This document shows positions 24,941 to 34,170 of a DNA stretch of 64,000 nt, one piece after another (positions within the stretch are counted from its first letter, which is position 1; every line of letters begins with the position of its first letter). Both the position numbers and the translations under genes were made by a program. Source of the DNA: an uncultured Siphonobacter sp. (GTDB taxonomy: Bacteria; Bacteroidota; Bacteroidia; Cytophagales; Spirosomataceae). The DNA lies in NCBI GenBank assembly GCA_913775095.1, contig CAJYIW010000021.1, positions 62,001 to 126,000 of the forward strand, in the 5' to 3' direction. The notes below the pieces were generated by a model, which made no database searches, was not told where the DNA came from, and saw only the letters and a program-made list of their open reading frames with translations.

Positions 24941-27900
24941 ATGTCCGCCAGCAAAGTTGAGATGAAATCACCATTACTTGTAGCAGCAGTGCTTTGTGGA
25001 GCACTAAGCCTTTCCTATGGAGCTTCTCCAGCTCCCTCACCCCACCTTTATAAGCCTTTACCCGCTAAGATTGAGGCTGAAAACTATGATGCCATGAGCG
25101 GTATTCAGACCGAGTCCACCAGCGATGTGGGGGGCGGTTTGAATGTCAGCTGGATTGATGACAACGACTGGCTGGATTACCAGGTTAGTGTTCCTGCTGC
25201 CGGGGTCTATACATTCAGTTTTCGGGTGGCCAATAGTTATGGGAACGGACAAATTCAGTTACAGACTTCCTCAGGAAGCGTACTAGCCTCCCTCAGTGTT
25301 CCCCAAACGGGCGGCTGGCAGGGATGGACCACCATCAGCACCACCGTAAACCTGCCCGCTGGCCAGCAGACGCTTCGCGTATTTGCCAAACAGGGAGCCT
25401 TTAATTTTAACTGGTTCGAAGTCAAAGCCTCTAAACCAGTTCCGGCCAAAATTGAAGCTGAAGATTACGATGCCATGCTGGGCGTGCAGACCGAAACCAC
25501 CAGCGACGCAGGCGGAGGACTTAATGTAGGCCGAATCGATACGGGCGACTGGCTGGATTACAACATTCTGGTTGCGGCGGCGGGTACCTACACCCTGAAC
25601 TTTCGGGTAGCGAATAGTTACGCCGATGGTCGTATTGAAGTACAAAATGGCAATGGTACCGTCCTGAAAACCGTAAGTGTTCCCCAAACGGGCGGCTGGC
25701 AGGTCTGGTCTACCATCAGCACCACCGTAACGCTGCCCGCTGGCAGCCAGAAGTTACGTCTGTTTATCAAACAGGGTGACTGGAATTTCAACTGGTTTGA
25801 AATTACTACCGCCACTACCAGTCCGGCTCTTTCGCAGGCTCTTCTTACGTTTCCTGCTATTGCGGATAAAACCGCAGGTGATCAGCCTTTTGGACTCAAT
25901 GCCACCAGTAACCACAACGAATCCCCCATTACTTATACCTCGTCGAATCCCGCTGTCCTTTCGGTTTCGAACGCAACGGGAACCTGGAAAGCGAGTGCCC
26001 TGACTGCCGGAACTGCTGTTCTCACAGCATCACAGGCGGCCAGTACGCATTACGCGGCCGCAGGAGATGTATCGGTTGGTGTGACTGTAAAGGCCAGTCA
26101 GACGGCTCCGGTTACGCCTCCGGTAGTAGTTACCCCTCCCGCTACACCTACCTCTTCCGAGGTAGCAGGCACGAAGATTACCCTTGATCCCAAACGCTGG
26201 TATCAGATCAATAATGTCAGCAATGGACTGGAAGGTCTGTTCGATGGCATCACGGACGTTGCCGTGAATACGGGCTGGGGTAAAATTCTGAACAATTTTG
26301 ATGCCTATTATCCTTTACAGGACGGAGAAAGCCTGACGATTCAAAGCATTCGGTTTTACGATGGCGAGGGTTCCATGAAAGCGAATCCTGTTACCTTATC
26401 CATTATTGATGAAAACTGGAATCGTATCCCCATCGCTACCTTCACGGGTGAACGATACAATGACTGGGTGGGTCCTTACCCGGATCGTTACGCCACGTTC
26501 ACACTGGACGCCCCTATTGCCAATGCCCGATATCTGGTTTTGAATGCCTGGTATCAGTATCCGAACGAAATGGAACTCTACGGAACTCATCAGGCAGCAG
26601 CGACCCGGCTAGCGTCAGCCCCGCAGAAATCCGTAAAGCTGAAAGATATGTTTGGCATTAACGCCTTTGAATGGGATTTTGAAGATGGACAAAATCCGAC
26701 GGTTATTAATGAGACCAAGCTCAAAGCGGTTAAGAACTTCTCGGGTATCCGTCATTACATGGACTGGGAAAAATTAGAGTCAACCGAAGGAGGCTATACC
26801 TTTAACCCGGTTCACAGCGGCGGCTGGAATTACGACCTCATCTATGAACGTTGTAAAGCGGAAGGTATTGAGGTGCTGGCGTGTCTGAAAACCATTCCGA
26901 ACTGGATGCAGGCGACCTACCCCGAAAATGAGCGTGACTCAGAAAACATTCCCCTCCGCTACGGAAAAGATCTGAACGATCCCGCTTCTTACATTGAACA
27001 GGCTAAAGTTGGTTTCCAGTATGCGGCCCGTTATGGAAGCAATACCAACGTGGATCCTTCCCTGCTCAGCGTAAACAGCAGTCAGCGGTGGACAAATGAT
27101 GGGATCAATACCGTAAAAATTGGTTTGAACCTCATCAAGTACATTGAGTGCGAAAACGAACGCGACAAGTGGTGGAAAGGCCGCAAAGCCTATCAGACCA
27201 GCCGCGAATACGCGGCAAACCTGTCGGCTTTCTACGATGGCCACAAGAACACGATGGGTTCCGGTGTAGGAATCAAGAATGCCGATCCTAACATGAAGGT
27301 GGTCGTAGCGGGTCTGGCGGCTGCTTCCGTGGATTACATCAAGGGAATGATCGACTGGTGCAAAGAGCACCGGGGGTATAAGGCCGATGGCAGCGTAAAC
27401 CTTTGCTGGGACATCATTAACTATCACCTCTACTCGGACGACGGTGCCATGATGCAGAATGGCATGTCTTCCCGCGGAGCGGCTCCTGAAATCACCCGCG
27501 TGGGTCAGATTGCCAGTGAATTTAACACTCTGGCTCATCAGCAGTCGCAGGGTATGCCGGTCTGGGTAACCGAGACGGGCTACGACCTCAATCAGGGCAG
27601 CCCCCTGAAAGCAATTGCGATTGGTAATAAAACAGCCATTCAAACGCAGGCCGACTGGATTTTACGGACCTCCTTACTCTACGCCCGTGCCGGTATTGAG
27701 AAAGTGTTCCTGTATCAGATGTACGACGATAACTTCCTTTCGCCCACGCAGTTTGGTTCCATGGGTCTGATCAATACCGACCAGACGCGTAAACCAGCGG
27801 CCGATTACATTCATCAGGTTCATGCAAAATTTGGTGAGTTCAGTTACCAGTCTACGCTTCAGAATGACCCCATCGTGGATCTCTACAAGTATCAGAATCA

Positions 27901-28414
27901 GTCCATGTATATGCTGGTTGTGCCTGATGAAAAAGGCCGGACGGCTAGTTACGTTCTGAATCTGAACGGAGCCACTACGGCCCAATTGTATAAACCCGTC
28001 ATCGGCAGCGATGCCATGCAGGTGACGACGCTGACGGCTACGGCGGGTAAAGTAACGATTCCCGTTACCGAAACGCCGGTGTTCGTGGTACCGGGTCCGG
28101 CGGCTTCAACGGGTGGCCGGGTGGCCGCTGAAGCTTCAGCACCGATTTTAAATCCTTCGCTGAGCAGTTTGAAGCTATTCCCGGTACCCGCCATTGATTT
28201 CGTTGAGATTTCGCTGGAAAATGACACCACCATTCCCGTTGAGCTTTACCTCTATGATTCGGGATTGGGCCGTAGCATTAAACAGCAGCTCCATAAAAAA
28301 GACGGTTATACTTTCCGGCAGAAACTGGATGTCTCTTCGCTTAATAAGGGCGTGTATCTACTTGAAATTCGCCAGGGCCAGGAACGTGTGATGAAGAAGT
28401 TCATCAAGATGTAA
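24941..28414 (+). CDS. T9SS-secreted multidomain clan-A glycoside hydrolase
   Basis: 1157 residues. Signal peptide MKSPLLVAAVLCGALSLSYGA starts at an internal ATG (24962), which may be the true start. Domains in order: two CBM6-like modules (about 41-162 and 167-290) with the EAENYD/EAEDYD and WLDY motifs, an Ig-like module (295-385), a proline-rich linker, a discoidin-like module (410-550), a TIM-barrel glycosidase (565-1010) with IECENER (E740, acid/base candidate) and VWVTETGYD (E878, nucleophile candidate), and a type A T9SS sorting domain (about 1075-1157). Secreted, probably acting on the local or an environmental polysaccharide. GH family not assigned. Upstream, TTTG at 24835 and TCTATTTG at 24856 give a weak promoter. 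Confidence 0.88.
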   Translation: MSASKVEMKSPLLVAAVLCGALSLSYGASPAPSPHLYKPLPAKIEAENYDAMSGIQTESTSDVGGGLNVSWIDDNDWLDYQVSVPAAGVYTFSFRVANSYGNGQIQLQTSSGSVLASLSVPQTGGWQGWTTISTTVNLPAGQQTLRVFAKQGAFNFNWFEVKASKPVPAKIEAEDYDAMLGVQTETTSDAGGGLNVGRIDTGDWLDYNILVAAAGTYTLNFRVANSYADGRIEVQNGNGTVLKTVSVPQTGGWQVWSTISTTVTLPAGSQKLRLFIKQGDWNFNWFEITTATTSPALSQALLTFPAIADKTAGDQPFGLNATSNHNESPITYTSSNPAVLSVSNATGTWKASALTAGTAVLTASQAASTHYAAAGDVSVGVTVKASQTAPVTPPVVVTPPATPTSSEVAGTKITLDPKRWYQINNVSNGLEGLFDGITDVAVNTGWGKILNNFDAYYPLQDGESLTIQSIRFYDGEGSMKANPVTLSIIDENWNRIPIATFTGERYNDWVGPYPDRYATFTLDAPIANARYLVLNAWYQYPNEMELYGTHQAAATRLASAPQKSVKLKDMFGINAFEWDFEDGQNPTVINETKLKAVKNFSGIRHYMDWEKLESTEGGYTFNPVHSGGWNYDLIYERCKAEGIEVLACLKTIPNWMQATYPENERDSENIPLRYGKDLNDPASYIEQAKVGFQYAARYGSNTNVDPSLLSVNSSQRWTNDGINTVKIGLNLIKYIECENERDKWWKGRKAYQTSREYAANLSAFYDGHKNTMGSGVGIKNADPNMKVVVAGLAAASVDYIKGMIDWCKEHRGYKADGSVNLCWDIINYHLYSDDGAMMQNGMSSRGAAPEITRVGQIASEFNTLAHQQSQGMPVWVTETGYDLNQGSPLKAIAIGNKTAIQTQADWILRTSLLYARAGIEKVFLYQMYDDNFLSPTQFGSMGLINTDQTRKPAADYIHQVHAKFGEFSYQSTLQNDPIVDLYKYQNQSMYMLVVPDEKGRTASYVLNLNGATTAQLYKPVIGSDAMQVTTLTATAGKVTIPVTETPVFVVPGPAASTGGRVAAEASAPILNPSLSSLKLFPVPAIDFVEISLENDTTIPVELYLYDSGLGRSIKQQLHKKDGYTFRQKLDVSSLNKGVYLLEIRQGQERVMKKFIKM

Positions 28415-28415
28415 T

Positions 28416-28457
28416 AAAAAAGCAAAGGCTCCGAAATTCGGAGCCTTTGCTTTTTTT
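28416..28457. terminator. Bidirectional terminator
   Basis: Perfect stem AGCAAAGGCTCCGAA and its complement around a single A, flanked by A6 on the left and T7 on the right, between convergent genes. It can stop both the glycosidase and the GT2 transcript. Confidence 0.92.
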
Positions 28458-28477
28458 ATAAATCCCTCGAATCAATC

Positions 28478-29662
28478 TTACTGAGCCCGGCGGGCTTTTT
28501 CCCATATGCCCGAAGAAACCCCGCTTTTATACCGGAAATAACCCAGAATGGCACACCAGTTCATAAAGGAGAAGTAATAGGGAACGAACAGGGCTTTGAT
28601 GCGAAGCTTCCGGTTTTCGAAGTAATAGCCCAACAGAGCCGCTCCATAAAAACCCACCTGAGCCACTAGCATGGCTTTATAAAACCAGCCATCCGCTACA
28701 AAAGCCAGCAGCAGATTAATCAGAAAAATGAGCGGTAAGGCAAAGGGAGCCACTGCCCAACGCATGACCCGGTGGGAAATGTACTGAAAAGACAGCCATC
28801 CGTAGCGGAACACATTCAGAAGGTGGGGCAAACGGGCAATGGACTGAAAGCCACCCGAAGCAATGCGAACCTTACGTTTTTTCTCGTCACCGATTGAAAA
28901 CGAAGGTCGCTCCAGAGCATAGGCTTCGGGGTCATACACCACGCGAAAACCACGACTGGCGATTCGCAGGGAAATCATAAAGTCGTCGAGCAGGGTGTCT
29001 TTTTCAACGTGTTCATACAGCTCCGTGCGGATGGCAAACAACTCTCCCGCCGCTCCCACGACGCTGTTCAGATCCGTATCCAGTTTCTTCAGAAAAGATT
29101 CGTACTTCCAGTATAAGCCTTCCCCGGCCCCGGCCGCTGCTTCGTTATCAAAGGTCTGAATTCGTTTTTCTCCCGAGACGGCCCCCACTATCGGATCGGC
29201 AAAATGCCGAACAATATTGGCAACCGCATCCGGATTGAGATTGGTATTGGCATCGGTGTAAATCACCAGCGGCGTATGGACCTGCTGCATGGCCAGGTTA
29301 ATGGCTTCAATTTTTCCACGACGCTCCGTTCCACCCATCACGCTGATCCTCGGACTGGAACCGTATTGCTGTTGCAGCCATTCGGTACTGCCATCGGTTG
29401 ACCCTTCCGTGACGAAAAGAATCCGGAGGCGATCTGCGGGGTAGTTGAGCTGAAGGGAATTCTGTACCTTCTCCGAAAGGCAGTTCATTTCATTGTATGC
29501 CGGAATGACCAGCGTCACAGAGGGCTGATAGTCCGCTTGAAAACGGCTTTTTTTCTTTCCTTTTACTTTGACTAAAAGCCACAGGAAAATACCATAACCC
29601 AGATAGGTATAAAAAACGAGAAAAATCAAAAGCCAGAACAGGCTTTCCAGAAAGAGTTGCAT
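28478..29662 (-). CDS. Membrane GT2 glycosyltransferase (PgaC/hyaluronan-synthase-like)
   Basis: 394 residues: one N-terminal membrane helix (about 5-30), a catalytic domain, and three C-terminal helices (about 300-370). Motifs: VTLVIPAYNEMNCL, LFVTEGSTDGSTEW, VIYTDANTNLNPDA, AAGELFAIR, LLDDFMISLRIASRGF and RKVRIASGGF in place of QxxRW. This arrangement is typical of processive or lipid-linked transferases. It stands alone, convergent to the glycosidase gene, and has TATCTTTA (one mismatch to TAnnTTTG) upstream at about 29690. Confidence 0.88.
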   Translation of the reverse strand: MQLFLESLFWLLIFLVFYTYLGYGIFLWLLVKVKGKKKSRFQADYQPSVTLVIPAYNEMNCLSEKVQNSLQLNYPADRLRILFVTEGSTDGSTEWLQQQYGSSPRISVMGGTERRGKIEAINLAMQQVHTPLVIYTDANTNLNPDAVANIVRHFADPIVGAVSGEKRIQTFDNEAAAGAGEGLYWKYESFLKKLDTDLNSVVGAAGELFAIRTELYEHVEKDTLLDDFMISLRIASRGFRVVYDPEAYALERPSFSIGDEKKRKVRIASGGFQSIARLPHLLNVFRYGWLSFQYISHRVMRWAVAPFALPLIFLINLLLAFVADGWFYKAMLVAQVGFYGAALLGYYFENRKLRIKALFVPYYFSFMNWCAILGYFRYKSGVSSGIWEKARRAQ

Positions 29663-29801
29663 AAGCGTTGGCGGACAAACTGCGAATGGGTAAAGATACT
29701 TGAGACTTTTTTATGGTATACGTTTAGAGCTGAATTATAGCGATTTTTTAACCTTCAACGGACTTTTAATCTTTTCTAGAACAGGAAAATGAAATAATGT
29801 G

Positions 29802-29832
29802 TTTGTACTGAATCAATTGCTACCTATTTTTG
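29802..29832 (+). promoter_or_regulatory. Bacteroidota-type promoter of the lipoprotein gene
   Basis: TTTG at 29802-29805, a 19-bp spacer, and TATTTTTG at 29825-29832, a full match to the Bacteroidota housekeeping pattern TTTG-N19-21-TAnnTTTG. It predicts a start near 29839 and a leader of about 20 bases before the ATG at 29860. Confidence 0.85.
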
Positions 29833-29859
29833 CAGCCAGTCCCTGACATCATTCTCCTT

Positions 29860-30108
29860 ATGAAGCGAGTACAAACGATTTTATCCGTTCTTATGCTGGG
29901 TAGCCTGCTGGCTTCCTGTTCCTATCAAAACGCGAACACCATCGAACAACCTGACGTTCGTAAGAACAACAAAACTGTTTATGGCGTTTCTCCTGATAGT
30001 GCTGCTGCACAGTTGAAGCAAAACTGGCCTGATAAAGAAGGTGTAGCTCAACGTGCCGAAGATATTCGTCTTAAATTATTGTCTGAAAAGGGTTCTACTC
30101 ACAATTAA
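29860..30108 (+). CDS. Small lipoprotein of unknown function
   Basis: 82 residues from the ATG at 29860. The N-terminus MKRVQTILSVLMLGSLLASC is a lipoprotein signal with the lipobox LLASC at the end, giving a mature protein of only about 63 residues. The mature part is hydrophilic (DSAAAQLKQNWPDKEGVAQRAEDIRLKLL) with a predicted amphipathic helix. An earlier in-frame ATG (29830) falls inside the -7 element and is excluded. It has its own strong promoter and terminator, so it is a monocistronic, probably well-expressed gene. Confidence 0.85.
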   Translation: MKRVQTILSVLMLGSLLASCSYQNANTIEQPDVRKNNKTVYGVSPDSAAAQLKQNWPDKEGVAQRAEDIRLKLLSEKGSTHN

Positions 30109-30133
30109 TCCTTTTTCGGAACAGTTATACATG

Positions 30134-30171
30134 AAAAGCGGTACTCTCTACTCGGCAGTACCGCTTTTTTT
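30134..30171 (+). terminator. Rho-independent terminator of the lipoprotein gene
   Basis: AAAAGCGGTACT and AGTACCGCTTTT pair around an 11-base loop, followed by a T7 run. Confidence 0.9.
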
Positions 30172-30250
30172 GCATTCAGGAGATTGTGCGTAATTTCGTA
30201 ACTTTTCGCTGCTCTGATTGTTATTACAAAACATAAAAAAACCTTTAACA

Positions 30251-31321
30251 ATGAATATCGCGTTAGTAACAGGCTCTGCTGGTCTGATTGGTAGTGAATC
30301 CGTTTCTTTCTTCGCAGATAAATTTGATCAGGTCGTTGGCGTTGATAACAACATGCGTCAATACTTCTTCGGTACAGATGGTAATACGGACTGGAACCGC
30401 AACCGTATTCAGGAAAAATACCCCAATTACCTGCACCGCACGGCAGACATTCGTTCGGTTGAAGAACTCGAAGTGATCTTCAAGGAGTTTGGTGCTGACA
30501 TTAAGCTGATTGTTCATACTGCTGCTCAGCCTAGCCACGACTGGGCCGCCCGCGAGCCTTTCACGGATTTCTCCGTAAACGCCACCGGTACACTGAACCT
30601 GCTGGAAATGACTCGTCTTCATTGCCCTGAAGCCGTTTTCATTTTCACTTCTACGAATAAAGTCTACGGTGATAACCCTAACTTCCTTCCTTTAGTGGAG
30701 ACCGAAACCCGCTGGGAAATTGCCGAAGATCATGCGTATTACGAAAACGGAATTGACGAACACCTGAGCATTGACCACACCAAACACTCCCTGTTCGGTG
30801 CTTCTAAAGTAGCGGCTGACGTACTGGTGCAGGAGTACGGCCGTTATTTCGGTTTGAAAACGGGCGTCTTCCGTGGCGGCTGTCTGACCGGCCCCAACCA
30901 CTCCGGAGCTCAATTGCATGGCTTCCTTTCGTACCTGATGAAATGTGCGATTACCGGTAATTCCTATACGATCTTTGGTTACAAAGGCAAGCAGGTTCGG
31001 GACAATATCCACGCTCACGATTTAGTGAACATGTTCTGGCATTTTTACCAGAACCCACGGGCCGGGGAAGTCTACAACGCCGGTGGTGGTCGCTTTGCCA
31101 ACGTTTCCATGCTGGAAGCCATTAAGGTTTGTGAAGAAATCACTGGTAACACCATGAATTACACGTATTCGGATACCAACCGGATCGGTGATCACATCTG
31201 GTATGTTTCCGATTTATCGAAATTCAAGGCTCATTATCCCGGCTGGAACTGGACTTACGACATCAAGTCTACGCTTTCGGAGATTCACGACGGTATTGCT
31301 GAACGTCTGCGTCACGCCTAA
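30251..31321 (+). CDS. NAD-dependent epimerase, CDP-paratose 2-epimerase-like
   Basis: 356 residues of the extended short-chain dehydrogenase family. The start at 30251 puts the Rossmann motif [10 protein letters not shown] at residues 6-15; earlier frame residues are leader sequence. Further motifs: [31 protein letters not shown] and the catalytic YxxxK position is replaced by a late lysine in [12 protein letters not shown] with upstream Ser/Thr-Thr. DWAAREP and TNKVYGD are the pattern I know from CDP-paratose 2-epimerases. It may make a dideoxy or related sugar nucleotide for LPS. Flanked by its own terminator. Confidence 0.83.
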   Translation: MNIALVTGSAGLIGSESVSFFADKFDQVVGVDNNMRQYFFGTDGNTDWNRNRIQEKYPNYLHRTADIRSVEELEVIFKEFGADIKLIVHTAAQPSHDWAAREPFTDFSVNATGTLNLLEMTRLHCPEAVFIFTSTNKVYGDNPNFLPLVETETRWEIAEDHAYYENGIDEHLSIDHTKHSLFGASKVAADVLVQEYGRYFGLKTGVFRGGCLTGPNHSGAQLHGFLSYLMKCAITGNSYTIFGYKGKQVRDNIHAHDLVNMFWHFYQNPRAGEVYNAGGGRFANVSMLEAIKVCEEITGNTMNYTYSDTNRIGDHIWYVSDLSKFKAHYPGWNWTYDIKSTLSEIHDGIAERLRHA

Positions 31322-31342
31322 GAATTATCTTTACGATTACAG

Positions 31343-31374
31343 AAAACGCTGGCCTGAGAAGCCAGCGTTTTTTT
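31343..31374 (+). terminator. Rho-independent terminator of the epimerase gene
   Basis: AAAACGCTGGC and GCCAGCGTTTT pair around CTGAGAA and are followed by T7. Confidence 0.9.
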
Positions 31375-31401
31375 GTGCATGAATAAAATTGCTTCAATCC
31401 T

Positions 31402-31409
31402 TATATTTG
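31402..31409 (+). promoter_or_regulatory. -7 promoter element before the DPM-like GT2
   Basis: TATATTTG fits TAnnTTTG exactly and lies 64 bp before the ATG at 31474, just after the preceding terminator. No TTG is found at the expected -33 distance. Confidence 0.5.
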
Positions 31410-31473
31410 CCAAAACATTATTACCGATTTTTATCTTTATACTACTGTCACTCAGGATCATCCTTCCCCTTTT

Positions 31474-32238
31474 ATGAAACTTAGCGTCGTCATTCCCGCC
31501 TATAATGAGCAGGATTCTATTTCCGAGACTTTGCTTTCGTTATACAAAACGTTAGCCCGGGAGGGAATTGAACACGAAATTTTTGTTACCAACGATAACT
31601 CCAAAGACAATACCTTACAGGTGTTACAGCAGTTATCCCTCCAAATTCCCACACTTCATTACGAAACCAACCTGGGCCCTAATGGCTTTGGGTATGCCGT
31701 GCGTTATGGTCTGGAGCGTTTTTCGGGGGATTGCGTAGCCGTGATGATGGCCGATTTATCAGATGATCCGGAAGATCTGGTTAAGTACTATTACAAAATG
31801 CGGGAAACGGATGCGGATGCCGTTTTTGGATCCCGCTGGATGAAGGGTGGCAAGGTTATTGACTATCCCGCCCTGAAAAAAACCATCAACCGCGTAGCCA
31901 ACATGATCATCCGGATGATGATCGGCATTAAGTACAACGATACCACCAACGCGTTCAAATTGTACAAACGCGAAACGATTGAAGGCATCAAGCCTTTTCT
32001 GTCTCCTCACTTCAATTTAACGGTAGAATTACCTCTCAAAGCCTACGTACGGGGATATTCGTTCGAAATCGTTCCTAACTCCTGGACGAACCGGAAATAC
32101 GGTGAATCCAAGCTGAAAATCAAGGAAATGGGTAGCCGTTATTTCTTCATTCTGCTGTATTGCATGATTGAAAAATTCTTTTCCCGTGGCGATTTCATGA
32201 AGAAAAAATCAGCTAAAACTACCTCAGTAAGTCGGTAA
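31474..32238 (+). CDS. GT2 polyprenyl-phosphate sugar transferase (DPM1-like)
   Basis: 254 residues, soluble GT2 of the dolichyl-phosphate-mannose-synthase type. Motifs: LSVVIPAYNEQDSI, VTNDNSKDNT, GFGYAVRYGLE, VAVMMADLSDDPEDLVKYY (acidic metal-binding residues) and FGSRWMKGG. It has no C-terminal membrane helices, unlike ArnC. It should load a sugar onto undecaprenyl phosphate. The convergent next gene encodes an ArnT-like transferase that needs such a donor, so the two plausibly work together. Confidence 0.88.
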   Translation: MKLSVVIPAYNEQDSISETLLSLYKTLAREGIEHEIFVTNDNSKDNTLQVLQQLSLQIPTLHYETNLGPNGFGYAVRYGLERFSGDCVAVMMADLSDDPEDLVKYYYKMRETDADAVFGSRWMKGGKVIDYPALKKTINRVANMIIRMMIGIKYNDTTNAFKLYKRETIEGIKPFLSPHFNLTVELPLKAYVRGYSFEIVPNSWTNRKYGESKLKIKEMGSRYFFILLYCMIEKFFSRGDFMKKKSAKTTSVSR

Positions 32239-32300
32239 GTTTTCAGCGGCCGCCGCTGCGGTGGTCTGGTTACAGTTTTCAATTCCACTGATGAATTATA

Positions 32301-32343
32301 AAAGAAAAGACCGGAGATGAATCATCTCCGGTCTTTTCTTTTT
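32301..32343. terminator. Bidirectional terminator, 20-bp stem
   Basis: The arms 32301-32320 and 32322-32341 pair perfectly around one A; A-rich on the left, T-rich on the right, with core GACCGGAGATGA. It lies between the convergent GT2 and ArnT-like genes. Confidence 0.92.
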
Positions 32344-32380
32344 GGTACTGTTATCCACAAACAACTAATAACCAACAACT

Positions 32381-34036
32381 CTATTTCCTTTTATAAAAGA
32401 CAAAGCCATTTTCGGAGCCTATTTTCCGGAGTTGCGGCATGGTATCGGTTTCCGCTTCGAAGTAATTCTTAGTGATGACATAGACGGGCTTATCTACTTC
32501 AGGACTGCGTAAGGCCCAGTCATCCTGCCAGCTGCTCAGGTGACGACCGGGCTGCTGACGGGCGTAGAAGAACGGAGCATAACTGCGGTATCGGTACGTG
32601 ACAATGTAACAGTCTTCGCCCTGCCGGGCTTCCAGAAAGCGAATCGCGGCGGCCTGCGAAATTCCTTCGATGCGGTTAATGAAAAAGCCGAGGGTTAAGG
32701 TTACAAAAACGGCCGTTCCCAAAAACAGGGTACTGACGCCTTTCGTGTATTCCTGCCGATTGAAGAAGTATAAACCGAAGGCCAGGACGAGGGCCAATAC
32801 AACTCCGGGCGTGGCCTCCCAGCCCGTCCAGTTAATTCTGGCGTTGAGGTTGGCAACGGCAAACTTATCATTCGCAATCTGAACCTGAATCCAGTCGATG
32901 TGGTTAGATAAGATGGGGGCGGCAATCGTCAGGAGAACAAAAATCCCCCCCGAAACCATCAGACTTACTTTCATCCAGGTAGTAAATTTCACCCGTCCTT
33001 CCCACATCCATTGCAGCGTCAGAGCCGCCAGATAGGTCAGCGGGAAGTAACACATCGAAGAGTAATGAACAATCTTCGATTTTACGATGGTAAAGAGAAT
33101 CAGAACGACCCAGAACAAAATCACCATCCACTTCTGATAATCCCGCTGGTAATCCGTCTCGCCCGACTGACTCCGGAAGGTCAGTGCCCGCAGGGCAAAC
33201 GTACTCGCCGGAAAACAGCCGAAGAAGAGAATAACGAAATGATATCCCGGGAACCCGCCGTGTCCGGCATCGGGAGTCGAGAATAATCGGTAACTGTATT
33301 TGATAAACTCCTGAAGGTACCAGAAGCCATTTTTATACGTCTCGATTCCGTACCAGATGGCCGTTACCAGCGAAGTCATCAAGGCAAAAATGATGAACTG
33401 CAACGGACTGATATAGAATTTGAACCCGTTCAGAACGAAATACACGCCCAGCGTCAGGGAAACGATGATAAAAGCCACCGGGCCTTTGGTCAGCATACCC
33501 ATTCCAAGCAAAAATCCACCCAGCAATAAGTAAAACCACTGTCCCCGGGGCAATCGAATGGTAAAACGATCTTTTTTCCAGCGAAAGAAAATGACGCCAT
33601 TCAGTCCCAGGAAAATCCAGAGGTTAAACCAGGGGTCAATGATACCGGAGCGGAAGTATAAATGCGGCAGAATAGAGCCCAGGTAACAAGCTACCCAGGT
33701 AAGACCAAACCGACGATTAAAAAGCTTTTCTCCCAGGTGATAGAGCAGGATCAGCGTAATGATTCCACAAATGGCATTCGGGAAACGGGCCGCAAACTCA
33801 CCCACCCCAAAAATTTGCATGGCTAAGGCCTGAAGCCAGAAGAAAAAAGGTGGTTTTTCCCAGAAAGGCTGGAAATCGATGTGAACGCGTAAGTAATCCT
33901 TGAGAACGATCATTTCCCGGGCGGCTTCGGCGAAATTGATCTCATCCCAGTCGAACAGGTGAACGTTTCCTAAAAATGGAATAAAAAACACGCCTGCCAC
34001 GAGGGCAATGACTAGAGAAGTAGTGAAGCGATTCAT
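32381..34036 (-). CDS. ArnT-like GT39/GT83 membrane glycosyltransferase
   Basis: 551 residues, inner membrane, about 11-12 hydrophobic segments and a soluble C-terminal domain (from about 480). The first periplasmic loop has HLFDWDEINFAEAAREM, holding the acidic residue pair expected for the PMT/ArnT family, followed by WEKPPFFFWLQAL. Enzymes of this type move a sugar from a polyprenyl phosphate to lipid A, protein or glycan on the periplasmic side. Likely partner of the adjacent DPM1-like GT2. A second member is encoded at 38238-39905. Confidence 0.9.
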   Translation of the reverse strand: MNRFTTSLVIALVAGVFFIPFLGNVHLFDWDEINFAEAAREMIVLKDYLRVHIDFQPFWEKPPFFFWLQALAMQIFGVGEFAARFPNAICGIITLILLYHLGEKLFNRRFGLTWVACYLGSILPHLYFRSGIIDPWFNLWIFLGLNGVIFFRWKKDRFTIRLPRGQWFYLLLGGFLLGMGMLTKGPVAFIIVSLTLGVYFVLNGFKFYISPLQFIIFALMTSLVTAIWYGIETYKNGFWYLQEFIKYSYRLFSTPDAGHGGFPGYHFVILFFGCFPASTFALRALTFRSQSGETDYQRDYQKWMVILFWVVLILFTIVKSKIVHYSSMCYFPLTYLAALTLQWMWEGRVKFTTWMKVSLMVSGGIFVLLTIAAPILSNHIDWIQVQIANDKFAVANLNARINWTGWEATPGVVLALVLAFGLYFFNRQEYTKGVSTLFLGTAVFVTLTLGFFINRIEGISQAAAIRFLEARQGEDCYIVTYRYRSYAPFFYARQQPGRHLSSWQDDWALRSPEVDKPVYVITKNYFEAETDTMPQLRKIGSENGFVFYKRK

Positions 34037-34170
34037 ACGGAAGGTTACCCCGATTCAGGGTAGCTTGTGGCCTTTCAGAGTTTAATACCTGTTTGCAAAT
34101 ACGCTGATCAAACCGCAAAAGTATGCTTCCGGGGGGAGTTTTCCTGAATACGAAGGGCTTATTTAAAGCT

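Noticed and set aside
26939-27643. 234-residue minus-strand frame inside the secreted glycosidase gene
   Set aside because: Shadow frame; the plus-strand protein carries clear domain motifs across the same stretch.
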